9,546 bases of DNA. Origin: CAINDZ01 sp041908585 (GTDB lineage Bacteria; Krumholzibacteriota; Krumholzibacteriia; LZORAL124-64-63). Under the pieces are notes generated by a model. It was not told where the DNA came from. It saw nothing but the letters and a program-made list of their open reading frames with translations, and searched no databases. Positions 1-6,445 of this stretch are shown piece after piece. Within the stretch, counting starts at the first letter, position 1. Every line of letters starts with the position of its first letter. A program made the position numbers and the translations under genes. The stretch lies in the NCBI GenBank assembly GCA_041908585.1, contig JAYRFB010000208.1, positions 1 through 9,546 on the forward strand, written 5' to 3'.

Positions 1-1943
1 CGGTGCCGGGCGGTGGGGCGGGGGCCGCCGCCCGCGCCCGCGGCCGGAAGCTGGAGTCCGACCTGGACCGGCTTGCCCGCGAGCTCCTGAAGAACCCGGT
101 CCCGGACTGGGCGCGGCGGCAGGAGCTGGAGGCGGCGCTCGAGCGTCAACGCGAGCTGCAGCGCGAGCTGGCACGCGTCGCCGCCGAATTGCAGGAGCAG
201 ATGGAACGCCTGGCCGGCGGGCAGCTGACCTCCGAGCGCCAGCTCGAGCGCGCGGCCGAACTGGCCGAGCTCCTGGCGCAGCCCGAGGGCCGGGAGCTGG
301 CGGAATTGCTCGAGAAGCTCACCGATCCGGGCGCGGCGGTCAGGCCCGAGGAGGCAGGCCAGGCGCTGGACCAGGTCCTGCAGGCCCAGAAGGACCTCGC
401 GCGCCGGCTGGACGCCGCCTTGTCGCTGACGCAGCGGATGGCCGACGAGCAGCGCCTGGAAGGGCTGGCGGCGCAGCTCGAGGACATGATGCGGCGCCAG
501 CAGGACCTGGCCGAGCAGAGCCGGCGCCTGGACGAGTCAGGCGCCAACAACGAAACCGACCCGGCCCGTCAGGCGCCCGGGGACGGGGCCGAGCTGGCGC
601 GGCGACAGGAGGCGCTTGCCGCCGAGCTGGCTCAGCTGCAGGAGCAACTCGAGGAGGCACTGGCGGCGATGGAGCAATCCCGCGCCGCCAGGGATGAAGG
701 CCAGGATCCCGCGTCGACGCCCGAGGCCGGGCAGCAGGCCGACGGGGAGCGGCAGCAGCCACAGGAAGGCGCGGAACAGGCTCTGCGCGAGGCGCTGGAG
801 CAGCTGAAGCAGCAGCAGTCCTCCGGCTCGATGGGCAAGGCATCCCAGATGCTCCAGCAGATGGACCCGCAGAAGGCGGCCGCCCTGCAGCAGCAGGCGC
901 TGCGCGACCTGGGCTCGCTCTACAGCGTGCTCCTGGCCTCGCAGCAGGCCATGCAGTCGGCGATGAAGATGGAGCAGGTGTCGTCGCTGCGCGGCCTCGC
1001 CGCGGACCTGCTGGCGCTGTCCCGCCGGCAGGAGGAGCTGGGCGCCCGCATCCCGCCGCAACTCCAGGACGTGCGCAACCTGGAACTGACGCGCCAGCAG
1101 CACCGCCTGCAGGCGGCGACCCTGGGCGCGCGCGACCGGCTGTCTGGGCTGCTCGAGGAAGCGCCCAACCGCATCCTCAAGCTGCTCGAGAAGGTCGACG
1201 CGCTGGTCGAGTCGATGGGCGGCGCCGTGCGCGCCCTCGAGGAGGGCCGCGCCATGGCGGCCCGCGACGAGGCGGCCCGCAGCCTGGCCGAAACGAACCG
1301 GATCGTCATCGGCCTGCTCACGGAGGCGCAGATGTCCAGCGGCGGGGGTGGCGGGGGCGGCGGCCAGCAGCAGTCGGCGAGCGAGCAGCTGCAGGAGCTG
1401 GCGCGCCGCCAGGCCGAGCTGGGTGGCGCCACCGAGGAGCTGCGCCGGATGCTGGCGGACCGCGGCATCAGCCAGGAAGCGCGCTCGCGCATGGAGCGCC
1501 TCGGCCAGGACCAGGCTCGGCTGGGGCGCGACCTGGGCCAGCTGGCCGAGCAGGAAGCCGCCCGCCCTCCCGGCGAAGGCGAGCGGCTGCTCGGCGACAT
1601 GGCGGAACTGGGCCGCCAGATGGAGCGGCTCGGTGCCGATCTCGGCGGTGGCCAGGTGGACCAGGCGGCGTTGCTGCGGCAGGACCGGTTCCTCGGCAGG
1701 CTGCTGGACGCGCGCAATGCGCTGCGCCAGCGCGACACCAGCACGCGCCGCGAGGGCCGCACGGCGGCGCGGCGGTTCGGTCCGCAGGAAGGTACCCGGC
1801 CCGGCGACGACCCGGGCGCTGGCGCCGCGCGGCTGCCGCGCCTCCAGCGGCTGGAGGACGCGCCGCTGGAGTACCGAGACCTGGTACGCCGCTACTTCGC
1901 GGCCATCGACTCGCTGCGGCGACGTCCGGAGGTGCTGCCGTGA
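1..1943 (+). CDS. DUF4175-like coiled-coil protein, C-terminal part (5' truncated)
   Basis: The reading frame is open from the window edge (first full codon GTG at 3, probably an internal Val) to TGA at 1941-1943, giving at least 646 residues. The visible part is almost entirely charged, Gln-rich coiled coil. Residues ~1-330 are heptad-like E/R/L/Q segments. Residues ~330-445 are a denser helical domain with the pattern of the DUF4175 C-terminal region. A low-complexity run of eight Gly and three Gln follows at 447-457. Residues ~557-588 hold the conserved-looking segment LDARNALRQRD..TRREGR, and the end has EYRDLVRRYF. Full-length relatives carry N-terminal membrane helices, which would lie upstream of this window; none is visible here. 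Molecular function is unknown; a membrane-anchored scaffold with a long coiled coil is inferred from composition. The stop overlaps the next gene by 4 nt. Family assignment is by remembered sequence pattern and is fairly secure; the true start is unknown. Confidence 0.8.
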   Translation, partial: VPGGGAGAAARARGRKLESDLDRLARELLKNPVPDWARRQELEAALERQRELQRELARVAAELQEQMERLAGGQLTSERQLERAAELAELLAQPEGRELAELLEKLTDPGAAVRPEEAGQALDQVLQAQKDLARRLDAALSLTQRMADEQRLEGLAAQLEDMMRRQQDLAEQSRRLDESGANNETDPARQAPGDGAELARRQEALAAELAQLQEQLEEALAAMEQSRAARDEGQDPASTPEAGQQADGERQQPQEGAEQALREALEQLKQQQSSGSMGKASQMLQQMDPQKAAALQQQALRDLGSLYSVLLASQQAMQSAMKMEQVSSLRGLAADLLALSRRQEELGARIPPQLQDVRNLELTRQQHRLQAATLGARDRLSGLLEEAPNRILKLLEKVDALVESMGGAVRALEEGRAMAARDEAARSLAETNRIVIGLLTEAQMSSGGGGGGGGQQQSASEQLQELARRQAELGGATEELRRMLADRGISQEARSRMERLGQDQARLGRDLGQLAEQEAARPPGEGERLLGDMAELGRQMERLGADLGGGQVDQAALLRQDRFLGRLLDARNALRQRDTSTRREGRTAARRFGPQEGTRPGDDPGAGAARLPRLQRLEDAPLEYRDLVRRYFAAIDSLRRRPEVLP

Positions 1944-3928
1944 GCCGCGCGCGCCACGTGCTGCTGGGCGTGTGCCTGTGCCTGTCGCTGGGGCTGGCCG
2001 GCGGCGCCGCGGCGCAGGAGGGCGGGCGCGATCCGCGGTTGCCGGAGCCCCCCGGCCTGCCCGGCCTGCGGACCGAGCGGCCGCAGCCGTCGGGCGCGCT
2101 GGATGTCTTCGAGCTGCGCCGGCGCCTGACCGAGCTGGACCGGCTGCTGCTGCTGGGCAGCGCGCCGCGGGCAGCGGCCCTGCTCGAGGACCTCGCTCAG
2201 CACTCGGTGCTCGCGCGCGAGCTGGTGCCGCGACGCATCGAGCTGGAACAGCTGCGGGGAGACCACGCCGCGGCGGCGGAGCTGTGCCGGCGCGCGGTCG
2301 CCGAACAGCCCCGCAACCCGGCCCTCTGGCGCGAGCTGGCCGTCTCGCTGCTCGCCCTGGACCGTCCCGACTCGGCCCGGCTTGCCCTGGACCGGTTCCT
2401 GGCGCACAGCTCCAGCCCGCGCAGCGCGGGACTGGTGGCGACCGAGATGCTGCGCGGGGCGGGCCGGCCGGAGGCGGCGCTGGCGGTGATCGATTCGTTG
2501 CGGGGTGTGCTTGCCGAGCCCCGGTACCAGGGCCTCGAGCGGGCCACGGTGCTGCTGACGCTCGACAGGCAGCGCGAGGCCGCCGAGGAAGCCCATGCCG
2601 AGCTGGTCGGCGGTCCCTACAACCTCCCGCTGCTGCGGACCGCGCTGCTGGACGGACCGTACCTGGCCGCACCGCGTGACGCGTTCGACGCGCGCCTGCT
2701 CGAGCTCGCGCGCGGGCCCCAGGGCGCGCCGTCGGCACTGGTGCTGGCGGCGAACCTGCACCTGGCGCGCGGGCAGGCCGCGCCGGCGCTCGCGCTGGCG
2801 CTGCCGCTGGCCGGCCGCCAGGATGGTGCGCTGCTGCTGCTGCAGAACGCGGTCGTCCTGCTGCGCGAGCGGGCTCAGGATGACACTGCCGTTCCCGCCG
2901 GCCCCCAAGTGCAGGCGACGGTCGACTTCCTGCTCGACACGCTGGCCGCATTGGCGGCGCCCGACAGCGGCGCGCCCACGCTGCGGTCCCGTGCCGCCGA
3001 CCTCCTGGCCGAGACCTGCGAGCTGGCGCTGGGCCGCGGCCTGCTCGGCAGCGACCCTCGCGCGGCGGCGACGCGCTTCGACGAGCTGCTGGCCCTGGTG
3101 CGGCAGGTGAACCCGGGCAGTGAGTTCCTCTATTCCTCGCGGATCCGGCTGGCCACCTACCGGCGCGACGTGCTCGGCGAGCCGCGCGAGGCGGCGCGGG
3201 GGCTCGAGCGCCTGGCGATGGACATGAACCTGCCCACCGAGGGACTGGCGATGGTGCGGCTGACCCTTGGGGAGTGCTACCTGGCGGCCGGTGACACGGC
3301 CCGCGGGCGGCAAGTGCTCACGGCGCTCGGGCGCGATCCCGAGTTCAGGCAGGCCGGCGGGCAGGCGCACTTCCACCTGGCGCGCCTCGACCTGGCCGAA
3401 GGCCACTATGCCACAGCCCGCGACCGTTTCGCCGTGATCGCGCTGGACAACCCGGCCGCGCCTTACGCGAACGACGCGCTGGACCTGGGCCTGGCCCTGG
3501 CGGACGAGCTGGAGAATCCCGGCGGCGGGCCGACCATCCTGCAGTGGTACGCGCAGGCTGTGTACGCCGACCTGACGGCGCGGCCGGCGGCGCGGCTCGA
3601 GGCGCTGCAGCGGTTCGTGACCGAGGCGTCGGCCCTGCTGGATCCCGCCGAACCCCAGCACCTCCTGGAGCGTGGTCGCTGGGAACTGGCCGGCGCGCTG
3701 GCCGGGGCGGGACGCGACGACGAGGCCATCGCGCAGCTCGAGGCGCTGGTGGCCGCGCACCCGGCGGGCCGCTTCCCCGGCGCCGCGCTCCAGCTTGCCG
3801 GTCGCCTCTACCAGAAGACGGGTCGCCCGGACCGTGCACGCGAGACCTGGCAACGGCTGCTGTCCCAGTACCCCGCCTTCCTGTTCGGGGACGACGTGCG
3901 TGATGAACTCAGGAGGCTGCCGCGTTGA
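1940..3928 (+). CDS. Secreted TPR-like helical-repeat protein
   Basis: This 662-residue protein starts with GTG inside the GTGA overlap, with GGAGGTG at 1928-1934 five bases upstream. Residues 1-25 form a Sec signal peptide (basic start, Leu/Cys-rich core, cleavage after AAA at 25); there is no proper lipobox, so it is probably a soluble periplasmic protein. The rest is Ala/Leu/Arg-rich helical hairpins. The clearest TPR-like units are at ~437-525 (LGECYLAAGDTARGRQVL, then LARLDLAEGHYATARDRF) and ~577-655 (AGRDDEAIAQLEALVAAHP, then TGRPDRARETWQRLLSQYP). The repeats are degenerate in the first 400 residues. TPR proteins are typically protein-protein scaffolds; the likely partners are the DUF4175-like protein before it and the ThuA-like secreted protein after it, since all three are translationally coupled. 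No catalytic domain is visible. The specific role is unknown. Confidence 0.85.
   Translation: MSRARHVLLGVCLCLSLGLAGGAAAQEGGRDPRLPEPPGLPGLRTERPQPSGALDVFELRRRLTELDRLLLLGSAPRAAALLEDLAQHSVLARELVPRRIELEQLRGDHAAAAELCRRAVAEQPRNPALWRELAVSLLALDRPDSARLALDRFLAHSSSPRSAGLVATEMLRGAGRPEAALAVIDSLRGVLAEPRYQGLERATVLLTLDRQREAAEEAHAELVGGPYNLPLLRTALLDGPYLAAPRDAFDARLLELARGPQGAPSALVLAANLHLARGQAAPALALALPLAGRQDGALLLLQNAVVLLRERAQDDTAVPAGPQVQATVDFLLDTLAALAAPDSGAPTLRSRAADLLAETCELALGRGLLGSDPRAAATRFDELLALVRQVNPGSEFLYSSRIRLATYRRDVLGEPREAARGLERLAMDMNLPTEGLAMVRLTLGECYLAAGDTARGRQVLTALGRDPEFRQAGGQAHFHLARLDLAEGHYATARDRFAVIALDNPAAPYANDALDLGLALADELENPGGGPTILQWYAQAVYADLTARPAARLEALQRFVTEASALLDPAEPQHLLERGRWELAGALAGAGRDDEAIAQLEALVAAHPAGRFPGAALQLAGRLYQKTGRPDRARETWQRLLSQYPAFLFGDDVRDELRRLPR
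3911..3916 (+). promoter_or_regulatory. Strong Shine-Dalgarno AGGAGG for a TTG start
   Basis: A perfect AGGAGG lies 8 bases before TTG at 3925 and within the last codons of the upstream gene. It fixes the rare TTG start: no ATG, GTG or other TTG occurs in frame between 3925 and the end of the signal peptide. Confidence 0.8.
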
Positions 3929-5223
3929 TCTCCGTCATTCCCGGAAGGCGGCAGGTCGGCAGCGGGCTGGCGCCGCTGCTGCTCGCGCTGGCGGCCCTGC
4001 TGCCGTCCGGCGCGGCGACGGCCGCCGACTGGCTGCTCGTGCCGATGGACCTGGCGCAGCGCAACCACCTGCGCGCCTACGGCGTCGCGTTTCATGCGCT
4101 GGAGAACGGCGAGCGCGTCAACTGGCTGCTGAACTACCGCGGTGGCAGCTTCCTGCTGGCCGACTCGCAGCGCGCGCGCCTGGACGCGCGCCTGCTGGGT
4201 GTCGACTTCGAGACCGTCGGCGACGCTCAGGTGGCGGCGATACGCGAGACTGTCGCACAGGAGAACATGGACGAGGTGCTGCTCGAGAAGCCGCCGCGCA
4301 TCGCCGTCTACAGTCCGCCGTACATGCAGCCATGGGACGACGCGGTGACGATGGCCCTCACCTACGCGGAGGTGCCCTTCGACGTCGTCTACGACACCGA
4401 GGTCCTGGACGGCAGCTTGCGCGACTACGACTGGCTCCACCTGCACCACGAGGATTTCACGGGACAGTTCGGGAAGTTCTACGCCAGCTACGGACTGGAG
4501 CCGTGGTACCTGGAGCAGAAGCACTTCCAGGAGGAGCTGGCGCGCTCGCTCGGCTATGCGACCGTGTGGCAGCAGAAGCACGCGGTGGCCCTGGCGATCC
4601 GGCAGTACGTCGAGGGCGGCGGCTTCCTGTTCGCGATGTGCTCGGCCACCGACTCCATCGACATCGCGCTGGCCTGGCTGGGCACGGATATCGTCGGCGA
4701 ACCCTACGACGGGACGCCGGTGGATCCGGACTGGCGACGGAAGGCCGACTTCGAGGGCGCATTCGCCTTCGAGAACTACAAGCTGACGACGAACCCGATG
4801 GTCTACGAATACTCCGAACTGGACACGAGCGATTATGCCCAGATGCGCGGCGCCGAGGCGGACTACTTCACGCTGTTCGCGTTCGCCGCCAAGTACGACC
4901 CCGTGCCGGCGATGCTCACCCAGAACCACGTCAACGTGATCAACGGCTTCCTGGGGCAGACGACCGGCTTCCAGCGCCGGTTCCTCAAGCGCCCGGTCGT
5001 CGTGCTGGCGGCCGTGGAAGGGACCGACGAGGTCAAGTACATCCATGGACGGCGTGGCCAGGGCACGTTCACGTTCCTCGGTGGACACGATCCGGAGGAT
5101 TACCAGCACCGCGTGGGGGACGTGGCGACCGACCTGGACCTCTACCCGACCTCGCCAGGCTATCGCCTGATCCTGAACAACGTCCTGTTCCCTGCGGCCC
5201 GTCAGAAGCCGCGCAAGACGTGA
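3925..5223 (+). CDS. Secreted protein of the misnamed 'asparagine synthetase B' family (ThuA/GATase1-like)
   Basis: This 432-residue protein starts at TTG in a TTGA overlap. A Sec signal peptide covers ~1-33 (cleavage after ATA). The sequence closely follows a family common in Bacteroidetes and annotated 'asparagine synthetase B': LNYRGGSF (69-76), KPPRIAVYSP (122-131), PWDDAVTMALTYAE (136-149), LHLHHEDFTGQ (171-181), GGGFLFAMCSATDS (231-244), TQNH (332-335), YIHG (372-375) and GGHDPEDYQH (386-395). It has neither the Ntn-hydrolase N-terminal Cys nor the ATP-pyrophosphatase domain of real AsnB, and it is exported, so that label is unlikely to be right. GGGFLFAMCSATDS and GGHDPEDY resemble the ThuA motifs GGGxxGxHxATD and LGHDPExY; Cys239 sits where ThuA has His, at a GATase1-like nucleophile elbow. 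A hydrolase or ligand-binding role is plausible but unproven. It is the last gene of the coupled operon. Family membership is confident; function is unknown. Confidence 0.85.
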   Translation: MISVIPGRRQVGSGLAPLLLALAALLPSGAATAADWLLVPMDLAQRNHLRAYGVAFHALENGERVNWLLNYRGGSFLLADSQRARLDARLLGVDFETVGDAQVAAIRETVAQENMDEVLLEKPPRIAVYSPPYMQPWDDAVTMALTYAEVPFDVVYDTEVLDGSLRDYDWLHLHHEDFTGQFGKFYASYGLEPWYLEQKHFQEELARSLGYATVWQQKHAVALAIRQYVEGGGFLFAMCSATDSIDIALAWLGTDIVGEPYDGTPVDPDWRRKADFEGAFAFENYKLTTNPMVYEYSELDTSDYAQMRGAEADYFTLFAFAAKYDPVPAMLTQNHVNVINGFLGQTTGFQRRFLKRPVVVLAAVEGTDEVKYIHGRRGQGTFTFLGGHDPEDYQHRVGDVATDLDLYPTSPGYRLILNNVLFPAARQKPRKT

Positions 5224-5268
5224 ATTATCAGTCGGTTAAAATTGCTGTCGTAAACCTGACTTGTTTGA

Positions 5269-5274
5269 TATGAT
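5269..5274 (+). promoter_or_regulatory. Candidate extended -10 promoter in an AT-rich gap
   Basis: TATGAT, preceded by TG and one base (TGATATGAT, 5266-5274), matches an extended -10 element. The surrounding 60 bases (5221-5280) contain only 20 G/C. No good -35 is seen; CTGTCG at 5245-5250 is a weak match at 18-bp spacing. TAAAAT at 5237-5242 is a second possible -10. Transcription would begin near 5281 and drive the zinc-ribbon gene. Confidence 0.5.
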
Positions 5275-5284
5275 TTCTCTCGAA

Positions 5285-5308
5285 GCGCCCGGCTAACCCG
5301 CCGGGCGT
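5285..5308 (+). promoter_or_regulatory. GC-rich hairpin in the leader of the zinc-ribbon gene
   Basis: CGCCCGG (5286-5292) pairs perfectly with CCGGGCG (5301-5307) around an 8-base loop, with an extra G-U pair at the base. There is no T-run after it, so it is a poor intrinsic terminator for the upstream operon. If the promoter at 5269-5274 is used, it lies in the 5' leader. CCCGG at 5288-5292 could alternatively pair with CCGGG at 5312-5316, covering the start of the Shine-Dalgarno site. Confidence 0.4.
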
Positions 5309-5328
5309 GTCCCGGGAGGACGTGAGGG

Positions 5329-5514
5329 ATGGAATACCCCGAATGCAGGAAATGCGGCGAGGGCCTGTTGCTGCCGCTGTCGGACTACGGCCGCGATGGC
5401 GCGGCGATCCACTTCAAGGCCTGGGTCTGCCACAACCCGGGCTGCGGGTTCAGCATCCGCATCGACAACGGCGAGATCAGCTTCGGCAAGGGCCTGCGCG
5501 AGTCCGTCAAGTAG
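5329..5514 (+). CDS. Small zinc-ribbon protein
   Basis: This 61-residue protein has an ATG start and GGGAGGA at 5314-5320, eight bases upstream. Two Cys pairs, C6-x2-C9 and C34-x4-C39 (CRKCGEG and CHNPGCGF), form a zinc-ribbon pattern separated by 24 residues. The segment between them contains SDYGRDGAAIHFKAWVC, which fits the beta strands of a ribbon. A short polar tail with FGKG follows. There is no signal peptide or membrane segment, so it should be cytoplasmic. Small single-ribbon proteins of this type may bind nucleic acid or protein; nothing in the sequence decides which. It has its own promoter candidate, a hairpin leader, and sits convergent with the protease gene 19 bases away. The gene is well supported by start context and Cys spacing; the specific function is unknown. 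Confidence 0.8.
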   Translation: MEYPECRKCGEGLLLPLSDYGRDGAAIHFKAWVCHNPGCGFSIRIDNGEISFGKGLRESVK

Positions 5515-5520
5515 GCGACG

Positions 5521-5541
5521 CCGGGGAACCCGGTCACCGGG
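5521..5541. terminator. Competing short stems between convergent genes
   Basis: CCGGG (5521-5525) can pair with CCCGG (5529-5533) around a GAA loop, and the same CCCGG can instead pair with CCGGG (5537-5541) around TCA, the minus-strand stop codon. The position between convergent stops suits a bidirectional terminator, but the stems are only 5 bp and there is no T-run on either strand. Confidence 0.25.
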
Positions 5542-6337
5542 GGCGGGCCTGCCAGAGCCAGCGACCGACCAGCGCGAGCATCGCGAGCGAACCCGCGGCA
5601 AGGGCCAGGTCCGTGGCAGTGGGGGGCTGCGCCTGCGCTGCGGCCGGGCCGCCCGCCACCATCACGACCAGCGACACACCGTTGTGGACGGCGTGCGCCA
5701 GCCAGCAGCAGGTCAGCGAGCCGGTGGCTTCCCAGACGAAGCCGAGCAGCGCGCCCACCGCGATCAGCCCCAGCAGGTACCACGGCTCCCCGTGCACCAG
5801 CCCGAACAGGAGCGCCGAGACGGCGATCGCCGGCCAGGCACCCCAGGTGCGGCTGAAGACGCGGTGGATCAGGCCACGGAAGACCAGCTCCTCCGCGAGC
5901 GGCCCGACGATGACCACCGCGACGAAGGCGACGGCGATGTCGCCGGGGGTTCGCGGCAGGTTCGCGGCGTAGTGGGCCAGCCACTGCGGGTCGGCCGGGT
6001 GCAGGCGCAGCGACAGCCAGGCCAGCAGCGAGCCGGGTGCCAGGGCGGCCAGGGCCAGCAGGACGGCGCCGGCTGCCGCCGCCGCCGCCGGACGGCCCAG
6101 CGCGAAGTCGCGACCGGCCCGCCAGCGCCAGCGCCAGGCCAGGATCAGCAGCGGCAGCAGCACGCCTCCCAGCGCCCCGGCCAGTACCGGCCCGAAGAGC
6201 CCGCCGGCGCGGTCGTACCACACGAGCTGGCAGGCGAAGTTCGCCGCGACCAGCAGCGCCGCCAGCGCCAGCAGCCGTCCGCGGCTCCACGACGCCCACA
6301 GTCCGGGCGCGGGTGACGCTGGGCTCGGTTCGTGCAT
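5534..6337 (-). CDS. CPBP (CAAX/Abi) family intramembrane metalloprotease
   Basis: The 267-residue product begins at ATG (complement of 6335-6337) with AGGAAGAG (complement of 6346-6353) eight bases upstream, and ends at TGA (complement of 5534-5536). It is a multi-pass membrane protein with hydrophobic segments near 21-40, 48-68, 84-108, 132-147, 168-181, 187-202, 208-229 and 243-262. All CPBP motifs are present: EExxxR (E149, E150, R154 in AEELVFRG), FxxxH (F178, H182) and HxxxN (H215, N219 in HAVHNG). These supply the glutamates and histidines for a Rce1-type metalloprotease active site, so it should be active. Bacterial members act in prenyl-protein-like processing, bacteriocin immunity or envelope peptide cleavage; the substrate here is unknown. 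It stands alone on this strand, convergent with the zinc-ribbon gene and divergent from the HAD operon. The same frame stays open upstream, but that part is antisense to other genes and is not protein-like. Confidence 0.92.
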   Translation of the reverse strand: MHEPSPASPAPGLWASWSRGRLLALAALLVAANFACQLVWYDRAGGLFGPVLAGALGGVLLPLLILAWRWRWRAGRDFALGRPAAAAAAGAVLLALAALAPGSLLAWLSLRLHPADPQWLAHYAANLPRTPGDIAVAFVAVVIVGPLAEELVFRGLIHRVFSRTWGAWPAIAVSALLFGLVHGEPWYLLGLIAVGALLGFVWEATGSLTCCWLAHAVHNGVSLVVMVAGGPAAAQAQPPTATDLALAAGSLAMLALVGRWLWQARPR

Positions 6338-6345
6338 GTTCGCGG

Positions 6346-6353
6346 CTCTTCCT
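6346..6353 (-). promoter_or_regulatory. Ribosome binding site AGGAAGAG for the CPBP protease
   Basis: On the minus strand AGGAAGAG lies 8 bases before the ATG ending at 6335. It decides this start over the much longer open frame that continues upstream on the same strand. Confidence 0.65.
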
Positions 6354-6376
6354 GGCGGCGCGCCGGCCGCGGGGCG

Positions 6377-6393
6377 GGGGCGGACGCCGCCCC
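6377..6393. repeat. Perfect 7-bp inverted repeat in the divergent intergenic region
   Basis: GGGGCGG (6377-6383) and CCGCCCC (6387-6393) flank ACG. An overlapping copy of the left arm (6371-6377) can also pair with the right arm. It lies between the two divergent starts and could be an operator or an mRNA leader stem, or simply reflect high GC. No T-run follows on either strand. Confidence 0.3.
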
Positions 6394-6421
6394 GGGGTGT
6401 GCATTCGGCGAGCGGAAAGGT

Positions 6422-6427
6422 TAGTAT
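6422..6427 (+). promoter_or_regulatory. Weak -10 candidate for the HAD-nnr-tsaD operon
   Basis: TAGTAT inside GGTTAGTATGG is the most AT-rich spot in the 108-bp divergent region. It matches the -10 consensus at four of six bases; no convincing -35 is seen. Transcription would start near 6434, leaving a very short leader. Its complement (ATACTAA) could serve the divergent protease gene. Confidence 0.3.
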
Positions 6428-6445
6428 GGCCGACGGGATCCGCCA

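Noticed and set aside
537..2951. Very long open frame on the minus strand (804 codons), antisense to the DUF4175-like and helical-repeat genes
   Set aside because: The translation is Arg/Ala/Pro/Gln-rich low complexity with no domain, typical of antisense frames in high-GC DNA; the plus-strand genes have family matches, ribosome sites and coupled junctions.
1892..3853. 653-codon minus-strand frame
   Set aside because: Arg/Gln/Val-rich antisense shadow of the helical-repeat gene, with no recognisable motif or ribosome site.
3925..5223. Annotation as a true asparagine synthetase B
   Set aside because: No N-terminal catalytic Cys, no glutaminase Ntn domain, no ATP-pyrophosphatase SGGxDS motif, and the protein carries a signal peptide.
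5231..5260. Possible bulged stem GTC-GGTT / AACC-T-GAC after the stop of the secreted gene
   Set aside because: Only 7 pairs with a bulge and a long loop, with no T-run following; too weak to call a terminator.
3672..5273. Long plus-strand frame overlapping the secreted ThuA-like gene
   Set aside because: Out of frame with two well-supported genes and with an Arg/Gly-rich translation lacking any motif.
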